Notes: generated from the letters alone by a model not told the origin. A stretch of 64,000 bases of DNA from Micromonospora sp. CB01531 (GCF_001905095.1 NZ_LWLS01000066.1:43087-107086), one strand, 5' to 3'; numbered from the stretch's first letter, positions 34,725 to 43,759 are shown. Translations and numbers: made by a program.

Positions 34725-35176
34725 ATGATCGTGACCATGAATCCGCCGAAGCTCTGGCCGAGCGTCTACCACCGCGCGCCGCCGAAAACCCTCTTTCGGC
34801 GCAGGTCGACGTCGGCGACGATCGAATCGGCGCGGAAGTTCAGCAGATAATCACGTGCGCCGGTGATGCGGCGATCGATGCGGCCTGGACGGCTGAGCTG
34901 CGTCCCGTGACGCGCTGGTCGACCAGGATCAGCCGGTGCGTCGTCAAGACCGTTCCGATCCAAACTTCGGAGAGCACGGGACGGGGCGCCTTGCCGCCGG
35001 GTCCGCCCTCCAGATCGACGAGCAGCGAGGGCTCATCGCGAGCGCGCCAGGATCGACGACCTTCCCGTGGGATGAGCTGGATGGTGCAGCCGTCGTCCGA
35101 CGACCGCCAGTCCAGCGCAGTTCAGGACGTGGTCCGTGATCCTCATGCCAGGGATCGTGTACTCGGTCAACTCCAT
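34725..35176 (-). pseudogene. Proline iminopeptidase (alpha/beta hydrolase) pseudogene
   Basis: It starts at an ATG at 35176 with AGGAA upstream (MELTEYTIPGMRITDHVLN), 28 bp after the last ABC gene, exactly where an operon gene would sit. Later frames give SLLVDLEGGPGGKAPRPVLS, TTHRLILVDQRVTGRSS, DYLLNFRADSIVADVDL and TLGQSFGGF, in the order found in actinomycete prolyl aminopeptidases, the last being the nucleophile elbow. Several frameshifts and a TAG before TLGQ disable it, and it ends soon after. The surviving 34515-34724 has no gene. A functional version would have cleaved imported peptides (inference). Confidence 0.8.
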
Positions 35177-35203
35177 CGTGATTCCTTCCGCACTTGCCCT
35201 CGG

Positions 35204-36061
35204 TCAGGCCTCTGGCGCAGCGGAGCCAGGGCTCGGCTCGCTCTCGGCTGCCGTCGCTCGCCTCCGTCGCGCCTCGCTCGGGCCCATCGCGGGGATCGCA
35301 GCGAGCAGTGACCGCGTGTAGGCGTCCGCAGGATGCGCGAACACCCGCTCCGAGGTGCCCTCTTCCACGATCCGGCCGCGGTACATGACCGCCACGTCGT
35401 CGGCGATGTGGCGGATCACCGACAGGTCGTGCGAGACGAAAAGATACGTGAGCTGCAGCGACTGCTGCAGATCCGCCAGAAGGTTCAGCACCTGCGCCTG
35501 GATCGATACGTCGAGCGCCGACACCGGCTCATCCAGGATCAGAATGTCCGGGCTCAGCGCAAGCGCCCGAGCGATGCCGACCCTCTGCCGCTGGCCGCCT
35601 GAGAACTCCGACGGCTTGCGCCTGGCCATTTCCGCGGTAACCCCGACCCGATCGAGAAGGTCGGTGACCTCCTGCGCCCGGTACCGTCCGGCGAGCCGAA
35701 GAGGCTCCGCGACGATCTCGTGCACCGTCATCCGCGGGTCGAGAGCCGAATACGGGTCCTGGAAGACCATCTGCATTCGGCTGCTCAGCCGGCGCCGCGC
35801 CCGGCGTCCGCTGCCCGTGACGTCCTCACCCATCACCTTGATCGAACCGCTGACGATCGGAGTGAGCCCGAACAGCGATCGCATCAGGGTGGACTTGCCG
35901 CACCCCGACTCGCCCACGAGCCCGAGCGTCTTGCCGCGCTGCAGACTCAAGCTCACCCCGTCGACAGCGGTGAGGACCGTCGATGCGCCAAAGAGCCGCT
36001 TGCGCTTGTACTGGACACGCAGGTCGTCGATCTCCAGCAGCGGGGTTTCGGAGCCGCTCAT
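35204..36061 (-). CDS. Oligopeptide/dipeptide ABC transporter ATP-binding protein (second ATPase)
   Basis: 285-aa ATPase of the OppF/DppF class: Walker A GLVGESGCGKSTLM, Q-loop QMVFQDPYSALDPRM, signature FSGGQRQRVGIARALAL, Walker B DILILDEPVSALD and H-loop YLFVSHDLSV. The ATG at 36061 overlaps the stop of the first ATPase by four bases. The usual OppF C-terminal sequence is short. It couples ATP hydrolysis to import with the membrane subunits encoded upstream. A broken iminopeptidase gene follows it by 28 bp. Confidence 0.92.
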   Translation of the reverse strand: MSGSETPLLEIDDLRVQYKRKRLFGASTVLTAVDGVSLSLQRGKTLGLVGESGCGKSTLMRSLFGLTPIVSGSIKVMGEDVTGSGRRARRRLSSRMQMVFQDPYSALDPRMTVHEIVAEPLRLAGRYRAQEVTDLLDRVGVTAEMARRKPSEFSGGQRQRVGIARALALSPDILILDEPVSALDVSIQAQVLNLLADLQQSLQLTYLFVSHDLSVIRHIADDVAVMYRGRIVEEGTSERVFAHPADAYTRSLLAAIPAMGPSEARRRRATAAESEPSPGSAAPEA

Positions 36062-37071
36062 GATGCCGTCCCCACCATGAGCAGCTCCTCTGCGAAGTGG
36101 CATGCCGACAGCGAGCCCGAGACGGTCGGCCGGAGCTCCGGCCGTTTCTGCGTGCAGACGTCCCGGCCCGCGTGCAGCGCGCATCGCGGCGCGAAAGCGC
36201 AGCCCTGCGGCCGGTTGCGGGGAGAAGGCGGATTACCCGGGATCGCCGGTATGCGCTCACGGCCACCGGTGACCAGGCTCGCCAGGAGTGCGCGCGTATA
36301 GGGATGCGTCGGCTGCTCGAATACGGTCGCCACGTCGCCGAATTCAACGATCCGGCCGCTGTACATCACGATGATGCGCGAGGCGTTTTCGACGGCGAGC
36401 CCGAGATTGTGCGTGATCAGGATCATGGCCGAGTCATGGGCCGCGCGCACCCGCGCAAGAGATTGCATCACCTGCGCCTGAATCGTCACGTCCAGCGCCG
36501 TTGTCGGCTCGTCCGCTATCAGTAGATCCGGATCGTTCGCCATCGCCATCGCAATCATGGCCCGCTGGCGCATTCCCCCCGACCACTCGTGAGGGTAGGC
36601 GCGCGTGCTGCGCTCGGGCTGCGTCACGCCCACTTGTTGCAGTAGATCCTGGATCCGGGCGGAGGCGTCCTTCCGCGACGCACGGGGATTGTGCAGCCGG
36701 ACCGCTTCCGTTAGCTGCGGGCCGATCCGGCGAAGCGGGTTCAGGGAAGTCATCGGGTCCTGGAAGACCATGCCGATTCCGCGTCCGCGGATGCTGCGCA
36801 GTTCCCGCTCCGGAAGGCCGATCATCTCCCTGCCCTGGAACAGGATGGAGCCGCCACCGATGCGCAGAGCGGGCGGGAGCAGACCCATGACCGCAAGAAC
36901 GGTGAGGCTCTTGCCCGAGCCGGACTCACCTACGATGCAGAGCGTCTCCCCGGGGAACACGTCGAAGGAGACGCCGTCGACGAGAACGATTTGCTCATCA
37001 CCCGAGTCGGACACGATCCGAAGGTCCCGCACGCTGAGCAGCGGGACGTCGGCGCGGATGCTGTCGTTCAT
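36058..37071 (-). CDS. Oligopeptide/dipeptide ABC transporter ATP-binding protein (first ATPase)
   Basis: 337-aa ATPase of the OppD/DppD class: CIVGESGSGKSLTVLAVMGL (Walker A), GMVFQDPMTSLNPLRRIG (Q-loop), WSGGMRQRAMIAMAMANDPD (signature), LLIADEPTTALDVTIQ (Walker B) and LITHNLGL. The C-terminal oligo_HPY segment is present (NRPQGCAFAPRC, ending CHFAEELL) with cysteines of the kind that bind an iron-sulfur cluster in some members. The ATG at 37071 overlaps the permease stop by four bases. Part of the five-gene leftward operon. Confidence 0.92.
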   Translation of the reverse strand: MNDSIRADVPLLSVRDLRIVSDSGDEQIVLVDGVSFDVFPGETLCIVGESGSGKSLTVLAVMGLLPPALRIGGGSILFQGREMIGLPERELRSIRGRGIGMVFQDPMTSLNPLRRIGPQLTEAVRLHNPRASRKDASARIQDLLQQVGVTQPERSTRAYPHEWSGGMRQRAMIAMAMANDPDLLIADEPTTALDVTIQAQVMQSLARVRAAHDSAMILITHNLGLAVENASRIIVMYSGRIVEFGDVATVFEQPTHPYTRALLASLVTGGRERIPAIPGNPPSPRNRPQGCAFAPRCALHAGRDVCTQKRPELRPTVSGSLSACHFAEELLMVGTAS

Positions 37072-37955
37072 GCTGTGCGTGCCCTCCTGAGCGGGATGGA
37101 GCCTTCCGCAGTGAACCGCTGGCTCAGCAACTGGGTGCCGGCCACGAGGATGAAGATCGAGAGACCGGGGAGGATGGACTGCCATGGGTTCGTACTGAGC
37201 ACGGGCTGGCCCTGCAGGATGAGACCGCCCCACGTGGGCGCAGGCGGCTGAACGCCCAGCCCGAGGAAGTCGAGTCCGGCCTGTAGCAGCATGACCACGC
37301 CCACATCGGTCACCGCGAGGATCAGCACGGGCGGTACGACGTGCGGTAGGACGTGTCGCCGAATCGTCCAGCTCGCACTCGCCCCGAGGATCTGGGGCGC
37401 GACGATGAAGTCCCGGCCGCGTAGCGACAGCGTCACCGCCCGCGCCACCCGGGCATAGCCCATCCAGAACGTGCAGCCCAGGACGACGACCATCAGCGTC
37501 GCGCTCGGGCCGACGATGGCGGAGATCGCGATCAGCAGCAGCACCACGGGCAGGGAGAGGATGGCGTCGCTCACCAGGCCGATGAGCCTGTCGATCCACC
37601 CGCCGAAGAAGCCGGCGAGAAGCCCTATCGTGGCGCCGATGATCACGTTGATCACCACGATCGCCAGCGTGATCGCGATCGTGGTCCGGCCGCCCTGCGC
37701 GATCCGGCTCAGCGTGTCGCGGCCGAGCGAGTCGGTGCCCAGCAGATGCGCGGAGTCTGTGAACGGCGGGAGGTTGGCATGGGAAAGATCCTGGGCGAGA
37801 GGATCGACGCCAGGCAGCAACGGGACGATGATCACGAACAGGAGCATGCACAGCAGCAGCGTGCCGCCGATGATCGGGAGGACGCTCTTGCGCACCCGCC
37901 GGCGTGGTCGGACGACGACGGTCTCCACGGGGATGTCGATGAGCTGCTCGGTCAT
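37068..37955 (-). CDS. Dipeptide-type ABC transporter permease (DppC-like)
   Basis: 295-aa inner-membrane subunit with about six helices. The N-terminal cytoplasmic tail is followed by LLLCMLLFVIIVPLLPG. The EAA-loop region reads LSLRGRDFIVAPQILGASAS, and the last helix is SILPGLSIFILVAGTQLL. The motif HLLGTDSLGRDTLSRI is diagnostic for DppC-type subunits. Both gene borders are ATGA overlaps, indicating tight coupling with the other permease and the ATPase. Fewer arginines and more AT than neighbouring cassettes. Confidence 0.92.
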   Translation of the reverse strand: MTEQLIDIPVETVVVRPRRRVRKSVLPIIGGTLLLCMLLFVIIVPLLPGVDPLAQDLSHANLPPFTDSAHLLGTDSLGRDTLSRIAQGGRTTIAITLAIVVINVIIGATIGLLAGFFGGWIDRLIGLVSDAILSLPVVLLLIAISAIVGPSATLMVVVLGCTFWMGYARVARAVTLSLRGRDFIVAPQILGASASWTIRRHVLPHVVPPVLILAVTDVGVVMLLQAGLDFLGLGVQPPAPTWGGLILQGQPVLSTNPWQSILPGLSIFILVAGTQLLSQRFTAEGSIPLRRARTA

Positions 37956-38872
37956 GCCAGCCGTACCCTCGGGTCGAGAACGGGATAGAGGAGGTCGACG
38001 GCCAGATTGACGACCACGAACATGATCGCCACGACCAGGAGCCCCGCCTGCACGACGGCGAAGTCTCGAGTGCTCACCGCCTGCATGAGGACCTGGCCGA
38101 CACCCGGCCAGGCGAACACCGTCTCCACGATCACGGTGCCGCCGAGCAGGCCCGCGAGATTCATCCCAGCCATCGTGAGGATCGGCAGGAGCGCATTGGG
38201 CAGCATCTCCCCCACGACGACAGCCGCCTGCGACTTCCCGCGGGCGTAGGCGGTCACCACGTAGTCCTGCGTCGACTGCTCGCTCAGCGCCGAGTCGAGT
38301 AGGCGCACGTAAAGGACGAACTGACCCGTCGCTATCGTGATCACCGGCAGCACGTAGGACAGCGGGCCGGTGAACCCCAGCGAAGGCAGCGCGTGGAGTC
38401 CCACCGACAGGATCAGCACCAGGACGACGCCGAAGAAGAAGTCGGGCATCGCCTGCCGAAGCGACCCTCCCCAGACGAAGGTCGCCCGCAAGCGCGTGCT
38501 GCCGGTGATGTGGATCAGGATCGCGGCGCCGATCGCGACAGTGAGGCCGATCGCGAACGAGATGAGCGCGAGGCTGATCGTGGCGGGGAGCCGCTCGGCG
38601 ATCAGGGTGATGGCCGGTGCGCTGGGGTTGCGGTAGGACACGCCGAAGTCCCCGCGCAGCAGGCCTCCGAGGTAGTCGAGGTACTGCTCGCCTAGGGGGC
38701 GGTTGAATCCCAGGCGCCCGTTCAGCTCGTCGATCTGCTGCGCGGTGGCGCCCTCGGTCAGCAGAAGCGCCGCGGGCTTGCCGCTGGCGCGCCCGAGCAC
38801 GAACGCGATCGTCACGACGCAGAAGAGGGTGAGCACTCCCTGCAGTAGGCGGCGTACCAGATACCTGATCAT
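37952..38872 (-). CDS. Dipeptide-type ABC transporter permease (DppB-like)
   Basis: 306-aa inner-membrane subunit: MIRYLVRRLLQGVLTLFCVV at the start, GFNRPLGEQYLDYLGGLLRG, then GDFGVSYRNPSAPAITLIAE, the DppB-type family pattern. The EAA loop includes DYVVTAYARGKSQAAVVVGE and the C-terminus ends LLYPVLDPRVRLA. A GTG three codons earlier (38881) is an alternative start. It is the first membrane gene after the binding protein, with a strong hairpin between them. Import of a peptide or peptide-like compound is expected. Confidence 0.92.
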   Translation of the reverse strand: MIRYLVRRLLQGVLTLFCVVTIAFVLGRASGKPAALLLTEGATAQQIDELNGRLGFNRPLGEQYLDYLGGLLRGDFGVSYRNPSAPAITLIAERLPATISLALISFAIGLTVAIGAAILIHITGSTRLRATFVWGGSLRQAMPDFFFGVVLVLILSVGLHALPSLGFTGPLSYVLPVITIATGQFVLYVRLLDSALSEQSTQDYVVTAYARGKSQAAVVVGEMLPNALLPILTMAGMNLAGLLGGTVIVETVFAWPGVGQVLMQAVSTRDFAVVQAGLLVVAIMFVVVNLAVDLLYPVLDPRVRLA

Positions 38873-38903
38873 TGTTCTCACCCTGAGGTTCGAGTCATGT
38901 GGC

Positions 38904-38945
38904 GGACTTTCGCGGTGGCCTCCGTCGGAGCCACCGCGATAGTCC
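38904..38945 (-). terminator. Intra-operon hairpin after the binding-protein gene
   Basis: CGCGGTGGC/GCCACCGCG stem (9 bp, 10-nt loop), extended by outer GGACT/AGTCC arms. Placed between the binding-protein stop and the first permease, where such structures typically cause partial termination or protect the upstream mRNA. Confidence 0.6.
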
Positions 38946-38951
38946 GACCGA

Positions 38952-40466
38952 CTACTTGGAGGAGATGTCTGTCAATCGGTAGATTCCGTCGGCCGCGGGA
39001 GTCCAGGTAAGCGACGAGTTGACGGCGTAGGAGTAGTGCCCGGTGTACAGCGGCAGGTGGTAGGCCTCCTGCGCGTTCTGGGTCCAGATCTGCTCGAACA
39101 CGGCTGCCCGAGCGTCCGCCGCGGCCGACTGCTGCTGGGTGTAGAGCTGAGTCATCTTGGGGTCATGCGGGTAGTCCTCGGGTCCGCCGGCCAGCAGCTG
39201 GCTGACCACGACGTCGCCGTCCATGCTGGATGGCGCCCAGCCCTGGAGGTACAGCCCGGTGATCTGGTGGTTGGCGATCTTCAGGCTCAGACTCGTCTGC
39301 TGCTGCCCGATCAGGCGGACCTTGAGGCCCACCTTCTGCAGGTAGCCCTGCACCGCCTGTGCCAGATCGGGCGACATCGGGTCACCCCCCGTGCTCGCGA
39401 AATCGAAGGTGATCTCCTCACCCTTGTAGCCGGCCTGGGAGAGCAACTGCTTGGCGCGGTCGGGGTCGTACTCCGGTGCCGGGAAGTCCGGCACGAAGCC
39501 CTGAACGCCCTTGGCAACGAGCTCGCCGTTGGCGACGCCCTTGCCGCCCAGCAGGTTCTTGATCAGCGAGTCGCGATCGATCGCGAGCGAGATCGCCTGG
39601 CGGACGTCTTGGTTGGCCAGCACACCCGCCGTCGTGTTGATCCCGATCTGCATGACCTGGTTCGAAGGCTCGGAGACCGCCTTGGCCTGGGACGAGCCGC
39701 TCAGCGAGGTGATCTGGTCTGCCGAGATCGGTGCAATGTCGAGCGTGCCCGACTGCACACCCGTCAGGCGGGCGTTGGTGTCGCCGACGAATGAGATCGT
39801 CACGTCCTTGATGCTGGGCTTGGTGCCCCAGTACTTGTCGTTGCGGGTGAGCTGGTAGCTCACCCCGTGTTTCCAAGAGACGAACGAGTAGGGTCCGGTC
39901 CCCACGGGATGGTTCTCGAAGTCGCTGCCATCCTTCTCGTACACGCTTTGCGGGACGATGCCGATCGTCGCGACCTGGTTCAGCCACGCACTGAACGGGC
40001 TCTTCAGCACGAACTCGACGACGCCGGGCTTGACCTCGGTGACGCTCTGCACCATGGCGATGGCGACGCGGTTGGTCGACTTCGGGGAGTCGAGGATCTT
40101 CTGATACGTGTATACGATGTCGGACGCCTTTAGCGGGTCCCCGTTCTGGAACGTGACGTCCTTGCGGATGTCAAAGTCCCACACGGTGGAGTCCTTGTTG
40201 TGCGTCCAGGAGGTCGCGAGACCCGGCTCGATCTTGCCGCTGGCGGTGATCCGGGTCAGTCCGTCGTAGAGCGCGTAGTAGATGTTCCAGGACCCGATGC
40301 TCCGGGTCATGATCGGGTCGGTGTCCGACGGCTCGGTTGGCAGCGCGACGGTGATGCTGCTCGTCTTCGTGCTGCCGCCACCGGGGCTCGTCGTCGACAC
40401 GCAGCCAGTCAGGGCCAGCCCGCAGGCGACCGCTGAGACCAACGCTGCAAGAGAACGCTTCTTCAC
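38952..40466 (-). CDS. Dipeptide-type ABC transporter substrate-binding lipoprotein
   Basis: 504-aa extracellular lipoprotein of SBP family 5. The N-terminus (KKRSLAALVSAVACGLALTGC) ends in a lipobox LTGC, so it is lipid-anchored. Mature landmarks are SWTHNKDSTVWDFDIRKDVT, FQNGDPLKASDIVYTYQKIL, NHPVGTGPYSFVSWKHG and AYHLPLYTGHYSYAVN. The GTG at 40466 with AGCGGAGGAA upstream is chosen over an ATG 22 codons earlier. It is first gene of the leftward operon. A GTATAC-centred site 76 bp upstream of the GTG suggests GntR control. Confidence 0.93.
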   Translation of the reverse strand: MKKRSLAALVSAVACGLALTGCVSTTSPGGGSTKTSSITVALPTEPSDTDPIMTRSIGSWNIYYALYDGLTRITASGKIEPGLATSWTHNKDSTVWDFDIRKDVTFQNGDPLKASDIVYTYQKILDSPKSTNRVAIAMVQSVTEVKPGVVEFVLKSPFSAWLNQVATIGIVPQSVYEKDGSDFENHPVGTGPYSFVSWKHGVSYQLTRNDKYWGTKPSIKDVTISFVGDTNARLTGVQSGTLDIAPISADQITSLSGSSQAKAVSEPSNQVMQIGINTTAGVLANQDVRQAISLAIDRDSLIKNLLGGKGVANGELVAKGVQGFVPDFPAPEYDPDRAKQLLSQAGYKGEEITFDFASTGGDPMSPDLAQAVQGYLQKVGLKVRLIGQQQTSLSLKIANHQITGLYLQGWAPSSMDGDVVVSQLLAGGPEDYPHDPKMTQLYTQQQSAAADARAAVFEQIWTQNAQEAYHLPLYTGHYSYAVNSSLTWTPAADGIYRLTDISSK

Positions 40467-40541
40467 TGTTCCTCCGCTGGAGTGCGCCACGCTCTTGTTC
40501 GGATATCTCCACCGCTCGACGACCGGGAGCAACTCGTCACG

Positions 40542-40556
40542 TTTGGTATACGAAAA
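40542..40556. promoter_or_regulatory. GTATAC-type GntR site upstream of the transporter
   Basis: TTTGGTATACGAAAA, centred on GTATAC, in the divergent region between the binding protein and the GntR gene. One of five related sites at promoters of this block. Confidence 0.6.
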
Positions 40557-40774
40557 TGGCCGCGCACAGTCTGACCCGCCGCCATGACGATGTCAACAGG
40601 TCGCTGACGGGTTCGCGGACGGCCCACCGGGCGCCTTCGCAGTGAGCGTCAAGAGATGCGGGAGATGGAACGTATCCCCAGGTAGACGGGCTTTCGTGCA
40701 GGCTGGCGCGGGGGCTTGACCACGATGAGGGGGGACGTGGCAGGCTACTCCGCATCGAGGGCAGCGCCTCGTCG

Positions 40775-40788
40775 CTTTGTATACCTTC
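40775..40788. promoter_or_regulatory. GTATAC-type GntR site before the first regulator
   Basis: CTTTGTATACCTTC, about 17 bp upstream of the regulator GTG, consistent with autoregulation. Confidence 0.6.
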
Positions 40789-40804
40789 GGCAGACGGAGA
40801 TCGG

Positions 40805-41494
40805 GTGGCTGTGCGCAGTGCCGACACGTTCAGACCGGAGGCCGATCGCGTCGCCGGCCTGATCCGGGAGCAGATCATCGATGGCATCCGGCCGCCGGGC
40901 AGCAGGCTCGTCGAGCGGGAGATCTCCGAGGAGATGGGGGTCAGTCGCGTGCCCGTGCGCGATGCGCTCAAGATGCTCATCGCCGAAGGGCTCGCCGTCT
41001 CCCGTCCGTTCGCGGGGGCACTGGTCTGGCAGGCCACGGAACGCGACATCGACGACCTCATCGAGGTGCGGTCCGGCCTCGAGACGCTCTCCTTCAGTCT
41101 CGCCGCCCGCCGTGCCACGATCTCGGATCTCGCCGAGCTCAGCGCCGATCTGGCGCGGGAGCGCCGTGCGGCGCAGGCCGGTGACGTCATCGGTGCCCGC
41201 CACGCGGCGGCGGACTTCCACGCCACCGTCACGCGGATCTCGGCGAACCAGCTACTGAGCGAGCTCTATCGCGTCACGGACGGACGGATGCGCTGGCTGC
41301 TGTCTCAGCATGACGATCTCGGTGCAATGCTCACCGAGCACGAGTCGCTCTTCCAGGCAATCGCAGACGGCGACGAGAAGCGCGCGGGCAAGACGGCGCA
41401 GCGCCACGTGAAGGCGAGTCGTAAGGCTGCCGTGGCGCATCTGGCAGCGCTCGTGGCCGGATCCGATCGGCGCGAGAGCCCGGAGCACGTTTGA
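40805..41494 (+). CDS. GntR family transcriptional regulator (FCD type)
   Basis: 229-aa regulator: winged helix REISEEMGVSRVPVRDALKM and an FCD ligand domain with LVWQATERDIDDLIEVRSGL, ARHAAADFHATVTRIS and ESLFQAIADGDEKRA. It starts at GTG after GGAGA. The GTATAC sites at 40546, 40779 and 41508 surround it, suggesting it represses the transporter operon, itself and the downstream beta-propeller gene. It is a paralogue of the regulator at 43802; both keep the same VSRVPVR recognition region. Confidence 0.87.
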   Translation: MAVRSADTFRPEADRVAGLIREQIIDGIRPPGSRLVEREISEEMGVSRVPVRDALKMLIAEGLAVSRPFAGALVWQATERDIDDLIEVRSGLETLSFSLAARRATISDLAELSADLARERRAAQAGDVIGARHAAADFHATVTRISANQLLSELYRVTDGRMRWLLSQHDDLGAMLTEHESLFQAIADGDEKRAGKTAQRHVKASRKAAVAHLAALVAGSDRRESPEHV

Positions 41495-41503
41495 CGTTCA
41501 CGA

Positions 41504-41517
41504 TTTTGTATACCAAA
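41504..41517. promoter_or_regulatory. GTATAC-type GntR site before the beta-propeller gene
   Basis: TTTTGTATACCAAA, between the regulator stop and the next gene start (68 bp upstream of the latter). Confidence 0.6.
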
Positions 41518-41585
41518 GTCGGCTAGCGTCGGCGGACGACCGCTCACCGTGGGCGATCGGCAGACCGCCGAGGGGAAGGGACACC

Positions 41586-42623
41586 ATGAACAACGAAAGC
41601 GCGGACAGCACCCGGGCGACCGCACATGCGCCGATCGTCGTGGTCACGCAGTCGTGGTCGGACGGGATCTGCTTCGTCGACGCCACCCGGACGGATGCCT
41701 CCGCCGTCGTGGCCCGGACCGAGGTCGGCGCGGCTCCGTGGGGGGTCACGGTCCACGCGCCCTCGAACCGCATCTATGCGGCTACCGCCGAGGGTCTGGC
41801 CGTCGTCGACCTCGATCGCCGGACGCTGATCGCGCTCGTCTCGTATGCGAACCAGCCCGATCGCATCGAGTACGGCGAGGAGCGTCCCGGAGGCACGGGG
41901 CTCGTGGTGACGCCGGATGGGGAGCGAGTGTATGTCGCCGTAACGCGGTCCGGGGAGAACTCGGTGATCGAGGTGTTCGACGTCGCGCAGTCGCGATTCA
42001 TCGAGTCTGTCGAGGTCGGCTTGCGGCCTTTCGACGTGCAGATCTCGCCCGCGGGCGACGAGGTCTACACGATCGACCACGACTCGTTCACGCTGCACAC
42101 GATCGGCCTGCCCGACCACACGGTACGCCGGGCCGAGGTCTCGCCGTTCGGCACGGAAGGTGGCTTGATGTCGCATCAGAAGCCGCACTACGCGGCGGTG
42201 GCCCCCACGGGCGAGCTGCTGCTCCCCTATCAGGGGAAGGGCCTGGTGACCTTCGACCCGCGGCAGCAGAGCTACACGACAGCGCCCATGACGGGCGACA
42301 CGCACCAGCACGGCGTGTCCCTGACCCGCGACGGGCGGCTGCTCGTGGTGGGCGTCGGCGCGATCGGCGGTGCGAAACTGGGTCCGAGCCTGACGATCCG
42401 GGACACGGACGGGGAAGAGGTCCTGGTCGAGCTCGACAAGGGGCACGAGAACGTGGTCGAGTGGATCAGTCCCGTCGACGGTCGCGCGAAGGCGCTGCTC
42501 ACCGGCGGATCGACGAGCCGCGGTCCGTGGAACGGCCTCACGATCATCGATCTCGACAGCCTCGAGCGCTATGAGGTCCCGGTGCCGGGACGACCGCAGG
42601 GTGTGGCCCTGCTTTCCCGCTGA
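41586..42623 (+). CDS. YVTN-type beta-propeller protein (lactonase-like fold)
   Basis: 345-aa repeat protein of the YVTN/lactonase propeller group. Blade strands recur: NRIYAATAEGLAVVDLDRRT, VVTPDGERVYVAVTRSGENS, QISPAGDEVYTIDHD and SLTRDGRLLVVGVGAIG. There is no signal peptide or lipobox, so it is probably cytoplasmic. No catalytic residue can be named. A strong GAGGGGAAGGGA ribosome site precedes the ATG. It is co-oriented with the regulator 92 bp upstream and has its own GTATAC site. It may bind or open a lactone derived from the imported compound (inference). Confidence 0.8.
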   Translation: MNNESADSTRATAHAPIVVVTQSWSDGICFVDATRTDASAVVARTEVGAAPWGVTVHAPSNRIYAATAEGLAVVDLDRRTLIALVSYANQPDRIEYGEERPGGTGLVVTPDGERVYVAVTRSGENSVIEVFDVAQSRFIESVEVGLRPFDVQISPAGDEVYTIDHDSFTLHTIGLPDHTVRRAEVSPFGTEGGLMSHQKPHYAAVAPTGELLLPYQGKGLVTFDPRQQSYTTAPMTGDTHQHGVSLTRDGRLLVVGVGAIGGAKLGPSLTIRDTDGEEVLVELDKGHENVVEWISPVDGRAKALLTGGSTSRGPWNGLTIIDLDSLERYEVPVPGRPQGVALLSR

Positions 42624-42719
42624 GCATTGTGACCGGCGGCCTGCGGGGCCGCGACGGGGGGCCCATCACGTCTCTGCGGTCGAGACGCGGGTCCCCCACC
42701 GAATGTGAGTCGCCGGCGC

Positions 42720-43205
42720 GCGACCGCGTCTGCGGCACGTGCCACGGATTGTCGTCGCGCAGGAGCCGGGCAAGCATGCCTGCGGCGGGTCATGGTAGGC
42801 CAGGGGGCCCAGGAAGCGCGTGATCGCCCGGTGCCCACCGACGTGATCGAGTCGGTCGTGGTCGCGGCCAGGGGCCGGCGTGCTGCATCGCCAGGGTCTC
42901 CGCGACGCCGGCCGGCCATCCGTCGAAGAGACGCGCCCCGCGACGGCCGCCAGAGCGGGGCCGAGCCGAGCGACGTCCTCGTCCGGGCTCTCTGATCGCG
43001 TGGTGGACGGTCGCCGTCAGATAGCCCGGAAGAGGACGGGGACCGCCTCCGCGGCACCGACGTGCGATGAGCACTCCACGAGGATCGTGAGCGGGCCGAA
43101 GCAGTCCTCGAGTAGGCCTGAATGCGCCCGCAACCCCTCCATCGACACGGCGACGACGGTCGGTGTCACCCAACCCTGCCCGTCCTCCTCAATGCGCATC
43201 GAAAC
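42720..43205 (-). pseudogene. NADP-dependent aldehyde dehydrogenase 3' remnant
   Basis: Minus-strand pieces in several frames match the end of (NADP+) alpha-ketoglutarate-semialdehyde-type dehydrogenases. GQGWVTPTVVAVSMEGLRAH and LLEDCFGPLTILVECSSHVG come first, then LTATVHHAIREP, a segment with LFDGWPAGVA, and RDDNPWHVPQT near the end. At least three frameshifts are present and the N-terminal two thirds are missing. Such enzymes end sugar-acid or hydroxyproline breakdown, so it may be the trace of a larger catabolic locus. Confidence 0.7.
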
Positions 43206-43289
43206 CGGAGGCCACCTCGCGCACGCCCGGGGCCGCCACAATTGCCGACCGGCGTTCCGCATAGGCCCGGGCGATCCGGACGCGGACCG

Positions 43290-43747
43290 GTGCGGTGGGA
43301 CGCTTGCCGCCAGGTCCGCGAGCGCGACGTCAGGGCCGGCTCCGGCGTCGAGCAGGGCACGGGCGATCTCTACCGGTCGGCCTTGGTGGCGGCGACCAGC
43401 GGTGTGCGTCCATCCTGGTCGCGGCTCTCCAGGTCGGCGTTGTCGGCCATGGCCTGCTTGACGCCGTCCAGGCCACTGCCGGCGGCGGCCCTCGTCAGTC
43501 GGGCCGTGGCGTCGGTGTTGGTCGGCGGCTGACTGGTGATGGGCCAGTTCTCCCCGTTGGACGTCCGCGACTGTGCCGTGTCGGCGCCATCGGATGCCGT
43601 TGTGCCGGTGCAGGCGCCGAGGAGGCGGGTGAGCTCGCCGAGCAAGGCGACGCTAGTGTGCATCGCGATCTTCCGGACGCCAAGTGCCTTCTTTCCGGCG
43701 ACGAGGTCAGGGCATGGGAAGGTCCTCCGCGGTTGCGTCGAGTCCAC
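43290..43747 (-). pseudogene. Ankyrin-repeat lipoprotein remnant
   Basis: From about 43663 it reads MHTSVALLGELTRLLGACTG, a lipoprotein-like signal, then RLTRAAAGSGLDGVKQAMAD and NADLESRDQDGRTPLVAATK, an ankyrin unit. The next unit VEIARALLDAGAGPDV is in another frame (one base lost near 43380), so the gene is broken. It fades into the aldehyde-dehydrogenase debris beyond 43290. Of 42624-43801, only these two broken genes and the GntR site are recognisable, plus a weak 6-bp hairpin at 42636-42652. Confidence 0.65.
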
Positions 43748-43759
43748 TTCATGCTACGG

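Noticed and set aside
42636..42652. GCGGCC-N5-GGCCGC hairpin after the propeller gene as terminator
   Set aside because: A 6-bp stem is expected by chance in DNA this GC-rich; kept only as a remark.
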